DNA from: Thermoplasmatales archaeon
GTDB lineage: Archaea > Thermoplasmatota > Thermoplasmata > Thermoplasmatales > Thermoplasmataceae
NCBI GenBank assembly: GCA_026127925.1
Contig: JAJSLM010000004.1
Location: 1-64,000 of the forward strand
Direction: 5' to 3'
DNA: 64,000 nt
Shown: one piece after another, positions 43,440-53,093 of the stretch
How the letters are laid out: each line of letters starts with the position of its first letter
Position numbering within the stretch: the stretch's first letter is position 1
The notes under the pieces: generated by a model
Database searches by the model: none
What the model saw: only the letters and a program-made list of their open reading frames with translations
Told to the model about the DNA's origin: nothing
Made by a program: the position numbers and the translations under genes

Positions 43440-45404
43440 ATGCCTGATAACAGATACAGTGTCGACAATGGTGAAATGCAGGACCTGATTTCCTATTCAA
43501 GAGAACTTGGCAGAAACCCGGATCTTGTCCTGCATGGTGGTGGAAATACTTCCATAAAGCACAAAGAGCTTGATCATACGGGTAAATTAATAGACGCTCT
43601 GAGAGTTAAGGGAAGCGGATCTAATCTAGCGGATATAAGCGAGAAGGGATTCACCGGGTTACGACTTGATGATATGCTTTCAGCATCGCGTATCCAATCT
43701 ATGTCCGATCTGGAAATGATATCGTACATGAAAAAGAGCATGATCGATCCCTCGGAACCTTCTCCGAGCGTTGAATCGTTTCTTCATGCCTTTCTGCCTT
43801 TCAAGTTTGTCATGCATTCTCATGCCGACGCCATTCTTTCGATAACAAACACAACCCTGAAAGCCAAAGAAATTGAGGCCATATTCCCAGATACTATAGT
43901 CGTCGGATATATTCCACCAGGATTTTCACTTGCAAAAGCGCTCCATGCTAAAGTTGACAAGCTATCTGAGAACATTAACGGCATTATTCTATCAAAACAT
44001 GGACTGTTTACGTTCTCCGATGATCCAAAACGATGTTATGAAAAGCATCTTTCGGTTGTTTCCCAGGCTGAAAAATTTCTAAAGTCAAAAGGAGCAGACG
44101 ATATTCTCCAGAAAAAATTTGAAGCCGTTGAGGCAGCGTCCGTGTATGGTATGATGCCACAGATCAGGGGCGCGCTCTCCAGATTGAACCACAAGGTACT
44201 AAGGATAGACAGCGAGGGTGTCGGAAAGAAGATTGCACTGTCTTCCGAAGCAGAGGAAATGAAAAATGTAGGTGTTGCAACGCCTGATATGCTTATACGC
44301 ACAAAGTACACCTATCTTTATTCAGAAAAGCCAGAGAATATACTTGGAGACATAGAAAGTTTCAGAAAAAACTACGAGGATGAGTATAAGAAATATGTCA
44401 AAGGCTATAAAATGCATGATCCATATCCCGCAGCTATAATCGTCAGAGGTTTCGGAATAATAACCGCAGGATCAAACGACAAGGAGGCTGGCATTATTAT
44501 GGATCAGATAGTTCATAGCGTTAAGGTTGACGCCATGGCGAGTCATGTAGCGAAGAATGAGTTTCTGGAAAAAGAAGATGCATACAATATGGAGTACTGG
44601 TCCCTGGAAGAGGCGAAGATCAAGAAACCAAAGAAGCTTGAAGGAAAGATTTCTATCGTGACAGGGGCAGCCAGCGGGATAGGGCTTGTTGCATGTGAGA
44701 AACTTTCAGAACAGGGAAGCATCGTTATCGCCTGCGACTTAGACAGCAGCGTGGATCAGGTTAGCGAGGAGATAAACAAAAAGAAAGGGGGCCTCGTTGT
44801 TCCAAGAAGAATCGATGTATCAGACGAGCATCAAATCATTGAAACATTTGAATATATCAAGAAAAGATTTGGCGGTGTAGATGTATTGTTCAACAATGCT
44901 GGAGTACTCAAGAGCGAGCCGATCGAGGAAATAACTTCAGATACACTTGATCTCCATTACAGGGTGAATGCGAGGGGAACATTTCTCATGACTCGAGAGA
45001 CGTTCAAGATCATGAAATCACAAGGTAACGGCGGGAATATCGTCTTCAATGTGTCCAAAAACCTGACAAATCCGGGCCCAGGAATGCTTTCATATGGTAC
45101 AACAAAAGCATTTGCTGCCTATATATCCCATTACGTTTCCAAGGAGGGTGGAAAGTATGGTATCAGAGCGAACATTATCAATCCAGACAAGGTCTTTCGT
45201 GGATCAAAGATCTGGGAGGGTGGTGTTCTTGAAGCCAGAGCAAAAGCAAAAGGACAGACTGTGGAACAATATAAAACGCAGAATCTCTTGGGGAGAGAGG
45301 TACTGCCAGATCATGTCGCAAATGTTCTTCTCGCGCTTCTCGACGAAGATACATTCGGAGTCACAACTGATGCCATGATACCGGTTGATGGCGGAGTAAT
45401 ATAG
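43440..45404 (+). CDS. fused class II aldolase/SDR dehydrogenase (RhaD-like bifunctional)
   Basis: A 654-residue fusion. Residues 1-380 are a class II aldolase/adducin domain with GRNPDLVLHGGGNTSIK, metal-binding MHSHADA and the acidic SESFLHA-like SVESFLHAFLPF. Residues 400-650 are a short-chain dehydrogenase: TGAASGIGLV, VLFNNAGVL, catalytic Ser in NVSKNLTNPG and Tyr-x3-Lys in YGTTKAF. Known fusions cleave rhamnulose 1-phosphate (or a related deoxy sugar phosphate) and oxidise the lactaldehyde. The exact sugar is unknown; no kinase or isomerase neighbours. Confidence 0.85.
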   Translation: MPDNRYSVDNGEMQDLISYSRELGRNPDLVLHGGGNTSIKHKELDHTGKLIDALRVKGSGSNLADISEKGFTGLRLDDMLSASRIQSMSDLEMISYMKKSMIDPSEPSPSVESFLHAFLPFKFVMHSHADAILSITNTTLKAKEIEAIFPDTIVVGYIPPGFSLAKALHAKVDKLSENINGIILSKHGLFTFSDDPKRCYEKHLSVVSQAEKFLKSKGADDILQKKFEAVEAASVYGMMPQIRGALSRLNHKVLRIDSEGVGKKIALSSEAEEMKNVGVATPDMLIRTKYTYLYSEKPENILGDIESFRKNYEDEYKKYVKGYKMHDPYPAAIIVRGFGIITAGSNDKEAGIIMDQIVHSVKVDAMASHVAKNEFLEKEDAYNMEYWSLEEAKIKKPKKLEGKISIVTGAASGIGLVACEKLSEQGSIVIACDLDSSVDQVSEEINKKKGGLVVPRRIDVSDEHQIIETFEYIKKRFGGVDVLFNNAGVLKSEPIEEITSDTLDLHYRVNARGTFLMTRETFKIMKSQGNGGNIVFNVSKNLTNPGPGMLSYGTTKAFAAYISHYVSKEGGKYGIRANIINPDKVFRGSKIWEGGVLEARAKAKGQTVEQYKTQNLLGREVLPDHVANVLLALLDEDTFGVTTDAMIPVDGGVI

Positions 45405-45433
45405 TTTGGTAGAGAGATAGAGTTTAGTAAATT

Positions 45434-46213
45434 ATGGCCTCCGTCCTGATAAAATTTGGTTACATTGGATGGCTTTATACCGGCTTCCAGAAAGGAAATG
45501 GGAGTTTGAGTATCGAGGACACGATCCTTAAAGTGCTCATCGATCAGCGGATTTCAGATAAACTGAGTTCGGCTGCAAGAACAGATCGTGGTGTATCGGC
45601 TCTTGGCAATGTTATCAAGATAGATGCAGAGGAAAAACCGGAAAAAATTCTAGGCATCCTCAATCATAGGATTGATGGGATGCTTTTCCACTCTTGGGCA
45701 GAAGCTGAAGAGGATACGAATCCAAGGCATTGTGATTTCAAGACTTATAGATATATTCTTCCAAGAAGCATGATCTCTGGGAACGAGGAAAACTTCGAAA
45801 GGATCATGCTGGAGTTTGTTGGTACACATGACTTCAGATATTTTTGCAAAAGGGATACAAGAAACACCATAAGGACCGTGAATTCCATCAAGTTTCACAA
45901 GGGGAGGAGGTTTTTAGCCATTGACATAGCAGGAAAGAGTTTCCTATGGAATCAGATAAGGATAATGATTGCCTATGCCTTAAAAAACTCAACAGACAGC
46001 AATAACGTCGACCCGTTCGAACTGGATTCCAGATTCCCTGCTATATCGAACCCTGATTCCCTCGTTCTCCTGGACGTGTTCTATAAAGATAGAACCTTCA
46101 AGAGCTGTTTGAACAGGTCAAAAATAGAGACGTTCGAACACATGATCAATGAATTGTCGATGCGTGCCCAGATATTTGAACAATTTAACTCAATTTTGAA
46201 ACAGATGAAATAA
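45434..46213 (+). CDS. truA: tRNA pseudouridine(38-40) synthase
   Basis: A 259-residue TruA. AARTDRGVSALGN has the catalytic Asp at residue 51, YTGFQ is the N-terminal signature, KTYRYIL follows and HDFRYFCKRD and FLWNQIRIMI complete the conserved core. It isomerises uridines at 38-40 in the anticodon arm. Lies 29 nt after the fusion gene, on the same strand. Confidence 0.88.
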   Translation: MASVLIKFGYIGWLYTGFQKGNGSLSIEDTILKVLIDQRISDKLSSAARTDRGVSALGNVIKIDAEEKPEKILGILNHRIDGMLFHSWAEAEEDTNPRHCDFKTYRYILPRSMISGNEENFERIMLEFVGTHDFRYFCKRDTRNTIRTVNSIKFHKGRRFLAIDIAGKSFLWNQIRIMIAYALKNSTDSNNVDPFELDSRFPAISNPDSLVLLDVFYKDRTFKSCLNRSKIETFEHMINELSMRAQIFEQFNSILKQMK

Positions 46214-46240
46214 ATAGTTCCCAATGGATAAGCGATAGAT

Positions 46241-47431
46241 TTGGATTACCGGATTCAAACATCATCCATAAACGCGTCAAGGGCCCTTTATGCCCTTAAC
46301 TGGTTCAACATAGCCCCGGGGCTCTCTTACATTGCACATGATTTCAACATTGAAATTGTACAGCTCGGCGCGATGACAACAGCCTTCTATGTTGGCCTTG
46401 CTGTTTTTCAGATGGCTGGAGGGCTTCTGGCTTCCAAGATAGGAAACCGCAATACTGCAATTTTTGGGATAATGGTACTTGGGGCAGCTGTGATATTTAC
46501 CGGTTTATCCCAGAATCTCGTAGAGCTTATTTCCTCGCGGTTTTTCGCCGGACTCGGGTCTGCGTTCTTTTTCTCCCCTGCGCTTGGCCTTGTCTCCGAG
46601 ATTGTTCCGCAAGAAAAGTATGCATTTCACGTTGGTCTGTTTAATGGTAGCTTCAACCTCGGCGGTGGAATTGGCGTAATAGGATGGTCCTTTCTGGATA
46701 GCGCATACGGGTGGCGTTCTCCTCTGATCATGGCTGGCGCTCTGCTTATTGCTGTTGCAATAGAAAACTGGTTCGTACTAAGGGGGGTGAATCCATTAAG
46801 CTCCAGCATGAATATAGGCAGGAGAGCATGGAAGGTTTTCAAAAACAGGGAGATATGGATATTTTCAATAGTCGCTATCTCCGCAATCCTATCCGAGACC
46901 ATCATAGGGAACCTTTTTGTTTATTACGCTGAAAAATACCTGCACTATGGTTCCCCAGAGGCAAGTTCTCTGGGGAGTATCTTCCTCTTGATCGGCTTCG
47001 TAGGAGGGATCCTCGGAGGATATGTGTTTGGGAAAACGAAGAGGAAATTCATATCTTTCTTAATTGTTTCTATCATAGTCGCCGTAATGACAGCTATGAT
47101 TCCGCTTTCCGGATCTTATTATTACCTTCTTGCGCTCATGATACTTCTTGGAATATTCACTGTCAATGGATTCTCCATGCTTTATTCGCTCATTGTCCTG
47201 AGAACAACTGACAGAGGTATGGTGTCATTTTCGCTTTCTATAGTGAATTTTATACAGAACATAATCGGATCAACTACGCCATTCTTCTTTGGGATACTTT
47301 CTCATTATTACGGTTATCCGATATCCTGGGAAACCATTGGGATCATAGGCATATTCTGCACGTTTCTCATAATACCTGTTCGGAGAGAGTTCTGGAAAGA
47401 GCGCAGAAATAGCGAGATTGCTACGCAGTGA
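46241..47431 (+). CDS. MFS transporter
   Basis: A 396-residue twelve-helix MFS protein. The loop 2-3 motif is GLLASKIGNRNTAIFG and the second half has GYVFGKTKRKFISF. LGSAFFFSPALGLVSEIVP resembles the nitrate/oxalate and sugar-phosphate-type permeases but substrate is not readable. TTG start at 46241, 27 nt behind truA. Unlike the MFS gene at 19976, its N-terminus is complete with a canonical codon. Confidence 0.85.
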   Translation: MDYRIQTSSINASRALYALNWFNIAPGLSYIAHDFNIEIVQLGAMTTAFYVGLAVFQMAGGLLASKIGNRNTAIFGIMVLGAAVIFTGLSQNLVELISSRFFAGLGSAFFFSPALGLVSEIVPQEKYAFHVGLFNGSFNLGGGIGVIGWSFLDSAYGWRSPLIMAGALLIAVAIENWFVLRGVNPLSSSMNIGRRAWKVFKNREIWIFSIVAISAILSETIIGNLFVYYAEKYLHYGSPEASSLGSIFLLIGFVGGILGGYVFGKTKRKFISFLIVSIIVAVMTAMIPLSGSYYYLLALMILLGIFTVNGFSMLYSLIVLRTTDRGMVSFSLSIVNFIQNIIGSTTPFFFGILSHYYGYPISWETIGIIGIFCTFLIIPVRREFWKERRNSEIATQ

Positions 47432-47546
47432 AATATACTTACTCCGGTCTATGGATGCAGGAAACCACTCCCGTTGAAATTGCCCTAAATGCCATAGCGA
47501 TTCACTTGTCAGGCAATATTTAATATAACCACTTCAATTTCAATTG

Positions 47547-49301
47547 ATGAAGTTTTCAAAAGTTTCAGAAAAATTCACAGAAATGTCACAAACGCGTAAG
47601 AGACTTGAACTTACCTCGATCCTTGTTGATATAATAAAAGAGGCAGAGGATGATTTAAAAGAACTCATTTACCTAATCCAGGGAAAACTTGCGCCTGATT
47701 ATGAAGGCGTACAGCTTGGGATGGCAGACAAGCAACTTGCGAAGGGACTTTCAGCGATCTCGGGAAAACCACAGTCTTTTATTGACGAGAAGTTTGCTAA
47801 GGAGGGGGATCTTGGAAACGTGGCAAAAGAAATTATGTCGTCAAGAGCTCAGAACGCCCTTTTCGGTGAAGAAATGACTGTAAAGCACCTTCATCAGCAG
47901 CTTATGAACCTCTCCAGAACATCAGGAAAAGGGAGTGTGGAACAGAAACTCAAAATATATGAGGATCTTCTCTTGAATTCCACGCCAGAAGATGCGATGT
48001 ACATAACACGCATAATAACGGGAAAATTAAGACTCGGAGTTTCAGACTCTACAATCCTTGATGCACTGATTTCAGCGTTTGCGGACAAAGAACATGCAGA
48101 AGAAATCAATGAAGCTTATAATTTTCACCCAGATCTTGGCCTTATAGCAGAACTGCTCAGATCTGGTGAAATAGAAAAAGTACGTGCAATGGGCCCTGAA
48201 CTGTTTGTCCCCGCTAAAGTTATGCTTGCCGAAAGGCTGCCAGGAGTTCACGAGATAATTGAAAAAATGTCTGGAAACTCAGCATTTGAATTCAAATACG
48301 ATGGCATCAGAACGCAGATACATAAAAGGAAGGGAGAAGTGAGGATATATTCCAGAGGATCTGAGGAGACCACGAAGAATTTTCCGGATGTCGTTAGAAA
48401 TGCAAAAGAGACGTTTTCCTGTGAATCATGCATACTTGATGGAGAATCGGTACCTTATAACAGTGAAACTGGAGAGATGTACCCATTTCAGATGGTTTCA
48501 CAGCGAAGGGGAAGAAAACACGATCTGGAAGAGATGGAGAAGGAGGTGCCGATCGTTGTTTTCCTGTTTGATATAATCTACCTGAATGGAAAACAGCTCC
48601 ACAAGGTACCCTATCCTGAGAGAAGGAAAATACTTGAGGGCCTATTCACAGAGGATGACAAATTCAAACTTGCAACTCGTCTAGTTAGCTCAGATGAGAA
48701 GAAGGTTACTGCATTCTTCAATGAGGCCATTTCTTCCGGTTGTGAAGGTTTGGTCGCAAAGAACACATCAGATCAGTCCGTTTACCGTGCAGGCGCAAGA
48801 GGATGGCTATGGATCAAACTGAAAAGGGAATATGAATCAGAGTTCAATGATACCCTCGATCTTGTCGTCGTTGGCGCATTCACGGGCCATGGCAGAAGGA
48901 AGGGGACATACGGTGCCCTATTACTAGCATCCTACAATGAGGAGGATGACTCGTTCGAGACCATATGCAAACTTGGTTCAGGGTTTACAGATGACGTACT
49001 ATTCAATCTTCCAAAAAAATTCGCAGACAAGATTATAAAAGACAAACCAGCGAGAGTCGAATCGAAGCTTACCCCGGACTTCTGGATTGACCCCGAACAG
49101 GTGATGGAGGTTAAAGGTGCGGAGATAACTGTTTCACCCATACACACATGCGACTATGGCAAAGTCGAGAAAGAGGCTGGACTGGCAATAAGATTTCCAA
49201 GATTCACTGGACGATGGCGTGAGGATAAAAAACCAGAAGATGCTACAACATCAAAAGAAATTTTGGAGATGTTTAACTCCCAGAAAAAAAGTATAAAATA
49301 A
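47547..49301 (+). CDS. lig: ATP-dependent DNA ligase
   Basis: A 584-residue archaeal/eukaryotic-type DNA ligase. The helical DNA-binding domain fills the first 215 residues; the adenylation motif FEFKYDGIR has nucleophile Lys250; motif III is [12 protein letters not shown], motif [11 protein letters not shown], motif [12 protein letters not shown], then an OB domain with GRWREDK. It seals nicks in replication and repair. ATG 47547 fits leaderless initiation from TATTTAATA (47517-47525); an adjacent TTG at 47544 is an alternative. Confidence 0.93.
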   Translation: MKFSKVSEKFTEMSQTRKRLELTSILVDIIKEAEDDLKELIYLIQGKLAPDYEGVQLGMADKQLAKGLSAISGKPQSFIDEKFAKEGDLGNVAKEIMSSRAQNALFGEEMTVKHLHQQLMNLSRTSGKGSVEQKLKIYEDLLLNSTPEDAMYITRIITGKLRLGVSDSTILDALISAFADKEHAEEINEAYNFHPDLGLIAELLRSGEIEKVRAMGPELFVPAKVMLAERLPGVHEIIEKMSGNSAFEFKYDGIRTQIHKRKGEVRIYSRGSEETTKNFPDVVRNAKETFSCESCILDGESVPYNSETGEMYPFQMVSQRRGRKHDLEEMEKEVPIVVFLFDIIYLNGKQLHKVPYPERRKILEGLFTEDDKFKLATRLVSSDEKKVTAFFNEAISSGCEGLVAKNTSDQSVYRAGARGWLWIKLKREYESEFNDTLDLVVVGAFTGHGRRKGTYGALLLASYNEEDDSFETICKLGSGFTDDVLFNLPKKFADKIIKDKPARVESKLTPDFWIDPEQVMEVKGAEITVSPIHTCDYGKVEKEAGLAIRFPRFTGRWREDKKPEDATTSKEILEMFNSQKKSIK

Positions 49302-49323
49302 TAATTTCTAACAATAATGGGGA

Positions 49324-49758
49324 TCAGTTTTCGTCGTTGCGTCCCCTATAATTTCTGTTTCCCCTGTTACCGTAGCTTCTGTTGTAACTTTTCCTGTATG
49401 TGTTTTCGTGTTCAGCTTCGCTAACATCAAGCTCGGTGTTAACTTCGCCGAGTTCCTCTTCGGATGGTTTCAGGGATCCATACTTTCCGACATTAAGTCT
49501 TATGTGCCCTCTTACAAGAGAAACGTATCCGTTGTCTATGTAGACAACCTGCCCGTCAGATGTCTGTGCGGCCTGGTCGCCCCATAGAGAAAGAATAACT
49601 TTTCCTGTGTCGTCACCAATATATACTTCAGTGACGGATTTTTCTTCTCCGAATTTTGTCTGTATAGCCTTTGGTTCACTCTTGCTCAATACCTTCGCGA
49701 GAATATTTACACTTCTCGATTCTGGCGTGAGATCTTTTATTTTCGTAACGCCTTCCAT
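49324..49758 (-). CDS. ssb: single-stranded DNA-binding protein (RPA/OB-fold)
   Basis: A 144-residue protein with one OB fold: VTKIKDLTPESRSVNILAKVLS, TEVYIGDDTGKVILSLWGDQA and VYIDNGYVSLVRGHIRLNVGKYG match crenarchaeal-type SSB. The last 30 residues are a disordered Arg/Gly/Asn/Tyr-rich tail (RKSYNRSYGNRGNRNYRGR), likely for nucleic-acid and protein contact. Convergent with the DNA ligase gene, 22 nt apart. Confidence 0.85.
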   Translation of the reverse strand: MEGVTKIKDLTPESRSVNILAKVLSKSEPKAIQTKFGEEKSVTEVYIGDDTGKVILSLWGDQAAQTSDGQVVYIDNGYVSLVRGHIRLNVGKYGSLKPSEEELGEVNTELDVSEAEHENTYRKSYNRSYGNRGNRNYRGRNDEN

Positions 49759-50012
49759 TCTATTACATCCTTTCTTCTTCTATGAAAAAAGACAAACTGC
49801 TATTCAATTTCGATATTTAAATACTTCTATTAATCCGTATATTAAGATAAAATTAATTCCCTTTGCGAATTACGTAATTTCTTGCCCATTGTCTCTCGAG
49901 GTTGCCAGAACGATTACTGCAGCATACCTATCAATTCTGCTGCTAATTTGCATATATTCAATTACCGTCTGACCACGTAGCATTGAATAAAGGTGAAAGA
50001 TAGTGATTAGAA

Positions 50013-50834
50013 TTAGAAACCGACAAGATCTAACCTTTCCATAGTCCATGGTATTACCTGCCTAATGAAAGAGGGGCCATGATGTGCAAAAAAATCAAGT
50101 TTTCCAGGCGTAAGGAAAACGCGCCCATTCTTTACAGCTGAAAGCTTTTGCCAGCCTCTCGAATCAATCAATCTTCGCAGATTTTCATCATTAAAATTAG
50201 AATACATTTTCGCCTCATAGAAAATAACTTCAGGGTCGTATTGTACCACTTCATTCAAATCTGGAGAAATCCATTCCTTGTATCTATTTCGGTAAAGAGT
50301 GTTGACGCCAAGCATTGATAATGCATCAGTTATATAGCTTAATGCACCGAATGTAACCGGTTCAGCAAGGTCGATCTCTATGTACCCACGAATGCTCAGG
50401 TGTCTCCGCATGCTTCCCAAATATTTTGAGAGTTCAAAATTTAGATATCGTGCCTCGTCCATTTTATTCATCACAACTCCTACTTTTGAAACCAGATCTA
50501 ATATCCCTCCCACGCTGGAGGGTAGTTCGAAGACATACACTGGAAATCTTTTGGAAAGATTTTTGGCAAATTCATTTTGGTAACCGGAGACCATAACAAT
50601 CAAATCTGGCTTCAGTTCCTCAAGCAAGTCCGTTCTCACACTGCCGTAGCTTCCAATTTTCCTTATGTTCTTCGTCCCAATGGGCCTTGCGCAGAAGGCA
50701 GAAATGCCAATAATTTTATCTTCAAGCCCAAGCTCGAATAGAATCTCTGTAACTGCGGGACTTAAACTTATAATTCTTTCCGGGGGTTCTGGAACATTCC
50801 GTAATTCATGTAAGGCATCATAAAGTTCGACCAT
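50013..50834 (-). CDS. BtuF-like substrate-binding protein without signal peptide
   Basis: A 273-residue protein of the helical-backbone metal-receptor fold (BtuF, FhuD, heme carriers). ERIISLSPAVTEILFELGLEDKIIG is the N-terminal lobe, LKPDLIVM and the long linker helix DLVSKVGVVMNKMDEARYLN follow, and FYEAKMYSNFND and FFAHHGPSF line the second lobe. No signal peptide or lipobox precedes MVELYDALHELR, and no permease or ATPase gene is nearby. It may bind cobalamin or a metal chelate in the cytoplasm. Confidence 0.75.
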   Translation of the reverse strand: MVELYDALHELRNVPEPPERIISLSPAVTEILFELGLEDKIIGISAFCARPIGTKNIRKIGSYGSVRTDLLEELKPDLIVMVSGYQNEFAKNLSKRFPVYVFELPSSVGGILDLVSKVGVVMNKMDEARYLNFELSKYLGSMRRHLSIRGYIEIDLAEPVTFGALSYITDALSMLGVNTLYRNRYKEWISPDLNEVVQYDPEVIFYEAKMYSNFNDENLRRLIDSRGWQKLSAVKNGRVFLTPGKLDFFAHHGPSFIRQVIPWTMERLDLVGF

Positions 50835-50981
50835 AGTACATCATATCCTTTGGTAAATTAACATTTTCCTGTATATTAAAACATCTTCTTTAACCGATGA
50901 GGGCACTTAAAAGATTATTGAAGCAGTTTGCTAGGATTAGATGAATGATAAGCATAATGGAATACAAGAGATAAGGACAAA

Positions 50982-51017
50982 ATTTCTACGGAATGTATAA
51001 TTTCTACGGAATGTATA
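50982..51017. repeat. tandem duplication of 18 nt
   Basis: ATTTCTACGGAATGTATA occurs twice without interruption at 50982-50999 and 51000-51017, identical over 18 nt. It lies about 70 nt upstream of tRNA-Arg(GCG). A recent duplication, perhaps of a promoter element. Confidence 0.85.
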
Positions 51018-51055
51018 GTAGGATTAAGGTCGAACAAATGCGATCTTATTATTAC

Positions 51056-51073
51056 AGAGGAAATGATTCCTCT
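51056..51073 (+). promoter_or_regulatory. 7-bp inverted repeat 15 nt before tRNA-Arg(GCG)
   Basis: AGAGGAA-ATGA-TTCCTCT forms a perfect hairpin directly upstream of the tRNA. A TATA-like TTATTATTA lies at about 51047-51055. The hairpin would be in the 5' leader removed by RNase P, or it acts as an operator. Confidence 0.4.
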
Positions 51074-51088
51074 CTCGGAAAATGTCCA

Positions 51089-51162
51089 GCCCGAGTGGGG
51101 TAATCTGGATATCCTAGGGGCCTGCGGAGCCTCAGATTCGGGTTCGAATCCCGGCTCGGGCG
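51089..51162 (+). tRNA. tRNA-Arg (anticodon GCG)
   Basis: Acceptor GCCCGAG pairs with CTCGGGC, discriminator G. Anticodon arm GGGGC-CTGCGGA-GCCTC gives anticodon GCG, reading CGC/CGT. The T-arm TCGGG-TTCGAAT-CCCGG is normal, with U55. No intron. Confidence 0.93.
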
Positions 51163-51267
51163 TGATACAATTTAGTAATTGAATGATCAACCGGACTGTT
51201 TCTGGCATCCTTCCATTGAGAATGCAAAATACCATAATCCATTAATCCAATATCCCTGGCCTGTTTA

Positions 51268-52068
51268 TTAGAGATAATATAGGGATATTTCCGGTGATCT
51301 TTCACCTTTTATCTTTTTGGTTATATCACGAAAGCCAGCAAGAAGTACACCTACCGATACAATTGGAATGAGGTAAGGAATAATGCCTAGAAATATCAGT
51401 GATGAATATGATGGTGGAAATGGAGTACAAATGAAATAACCAAGAGATAGCAGCGCAATGGAACCTACTGCTGTCATCGGAGATGAGAATTTCATTGAAA
51501 GTTTGAAATTTTCACTGGCCATAATAAAGAATCCGACAAATATCAGAATGGATGAAAAAATGTATGACAGTTGAATCTCGAACAAAGTTACATGCTTTCC
51601 AAGGAGTACAAAGAAATCCAAAGCAGAGAATGTGATCATTTGATTATATGTGTCTGCATATAGGAGACTACAAAGTGTAGTGAAATAAAACGCCAGAATC
51701 AAAACCAAAAATCCTGAGAAAAGGATCAATAACCCCAGATTCCCCAAACGTATTTCCTTGGGCGTATTCTTGTTCACTCCATATACTCTGTGAAAAAAAT
51801 AGAATGACGAGACATACGTTATGCCAGCGACCGTAAGTAAAACCATCGCAACAATAAATGCCGTCTGAGAAATCCCGCTATAAAAGACAAGATTGGTAGG
51901 TATTTCTGCTGGCACCCCTATCTCTGGCGGTTGGACCAGACCGTACATGAACGATTCCGAAAGAAAGAGACTCAATAAGACGGAAACAAGCAGTAAAATC
52001 ATACCTGAACGAAGATTTTTTATCGCAGCCAGCATCCTAAATTGAGAACCATCCATATATGTATTCAT
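51268..52068 (-). CDS. hypothetical polytopic membrane protein
   Basis: A 266-residue protein with about seven hydrophobic helices, starting with MILLLVSVLLSLFLSESF and ending near PYLIPIVSVGVLLAGF; the C-terminus is cytoplasmic by its basic residues (DITKKIKGER). No conserved motif is visible. It is convergent with the tRNA and could be Thermoplasmatales-specific. Confidence 0.65.
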   Translation of the reverse strand: MNTYMDGSQFRMLAAIKNLRSGMILLLVSVLLSLFLSESFMYGLVQPPEIGVPAEIPTNLVFYSGISQTAFIVAMVLLTVAGITYVSSFYFFHRVYGVNKNTPKEIRLGNLGLLILFSGFLVLILAFYFTTLCSLLYADTYNQMITFSALDFFVLLGKHVTLFEIQLSYIFSSILIFVGFFIMASENFKLSMKFSSPMTAVGSIALLSLGYFICTPFPPSYSSLIFLGIIPYLIPIVSVGVLLAGFRDITKKIKGERSPEISLYYL

Positions 52069-52246
52069 TCATGAGGCTTATAAATATGTTACGGCTAATT
52101 AATTATCACCTAGAAAAATGGATACATGATCTAGAATCCCAAATTCTCGGAACCAAAGATTTGGTATGAATTTTTTTCAGTATTTGTTGCTTCATCATTA
52201 ACCTTTGATGCCATAGGCTTTACCCAGGGATCTGTTTTAATAGAAC

Positions 52247-52978
52247 ATGAACATTTCTTCTAAGGGTATCTGTATGAGTGGGCTTAACCTTGACGATGAT
52301 TATTCCAATAGAAAAGTGATTGTTCCAAAAGAAAGTTTGCATCCATCATACTTTTCCGCTGATGGGACAAAACTCCCAAGTGTAACAACAGTTCTCAGCA
52401 TTATAAACAAGCCATATCTTGTGAAATGGGCTAACAAAATGGGTCTTCAGGGAATCAATGTCGAGGAATATAACCGAGGTATAACAGGAATCGGCACGCT
52501 CACTCATGCAAGAATCCAGGCCTTTTTGGAAGGAGTTCCGATAGATGACAGCGGCTACACAGAAAGGGAGATTAGCATATCTCTTTCCTGCTTTAACGGT
52601 TTTATGAAATGGTACAATGGCCACTCTATAAAGCGTATTTTAACCGAAAAATCACTGATCAGCGAAGAACATAAGTTTGGCGGAACTATAGATGCGTTTT
52701 TGCTCGTGGACGATATTCCAACGATAATCGACTTTAAAACATCAAACCAAATCAGCAATGAGTACTATTCCCAATTATCTGCGTATGATATTTTACTGAG
52801 AGAAAATAATTATAAGGCAGAGAAAACCGCAATTCTCAGGCTTCCGAAAATAGAGCCCGAGATAACTTCTATGGAACCTACGTACGAATATGTGGAAAAG
52901 ACTGTTGATGAACTCCTAAACCATAGGGAAATTTTCATGAAGGCACTCGAACTTTACAAAGCCATGAATACGTTTTGA
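52247..52978 (+). CDS. PD-(D/E)XK-superfamily nuclease-like protein
   Basis: A 243-residue protein with a RecB/PDDEXK_1-type nuclease core: SVTTVLSIINKPYLVKWANKMG, GTLTHARIQAFLEG (helix H1), then EHKFGGTIDAFLLVDD with the catalytic Asp, DFKTSNQIS (D-x-K) and YYSQLSAYDILLRE (Q-x3-Y). It could process single-strand ends or DNA junctions; related proteins exist in archaeal viruses and Cas4. No CRISPR array or cas neighbour is present. ATG 52274 is an alternative start nine residues further in. Confidence 0.72.
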   Translation: MNISSKGICMSGLNLDDDYSNRKVIVPKESLHPSYFSADGTKLPSVTTVLSIINKPYLVKWANKMGLQGINVEEYNRGITGIGTLTHARIQAFLEGVPIDDSGYTEREISISLSCFNGFMKWYNGHSIKRILTEKSLISEEHKFGGTIDAFLLVDDIPTIIDFKTSNQISNEYYSQLSAYDILLRENNYKAEKTAILRLPKIEPEITSMEPTYEYVEKTVDELLNHREIFMKALELYKAMNTF

Positions 52979-53093
52979 ATTGCTTTTAAAATGCGTTTAG
53001 AGTGAATTCCAGAGATTTTTGTGTTAATAATTTGTAATGAAGAAATAGTAATTTCTTCTCGTTTAAATGAAATATCGGAATCGTTAGGCGAAA

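Noticed and set aside
49607-49972. 121-codon + strand frame across the ssb start
   Set aside because: Covers the antisense of the SSB N-terminus and its promoter; no family features.
52247-52978. Cas4 or CRISPR-associated nuclease
   Set aside because: The PD-(D/E)XK core is there, but there are no iron-sulfur cysteines of Cas4, no repeat array and no cas neighbours.
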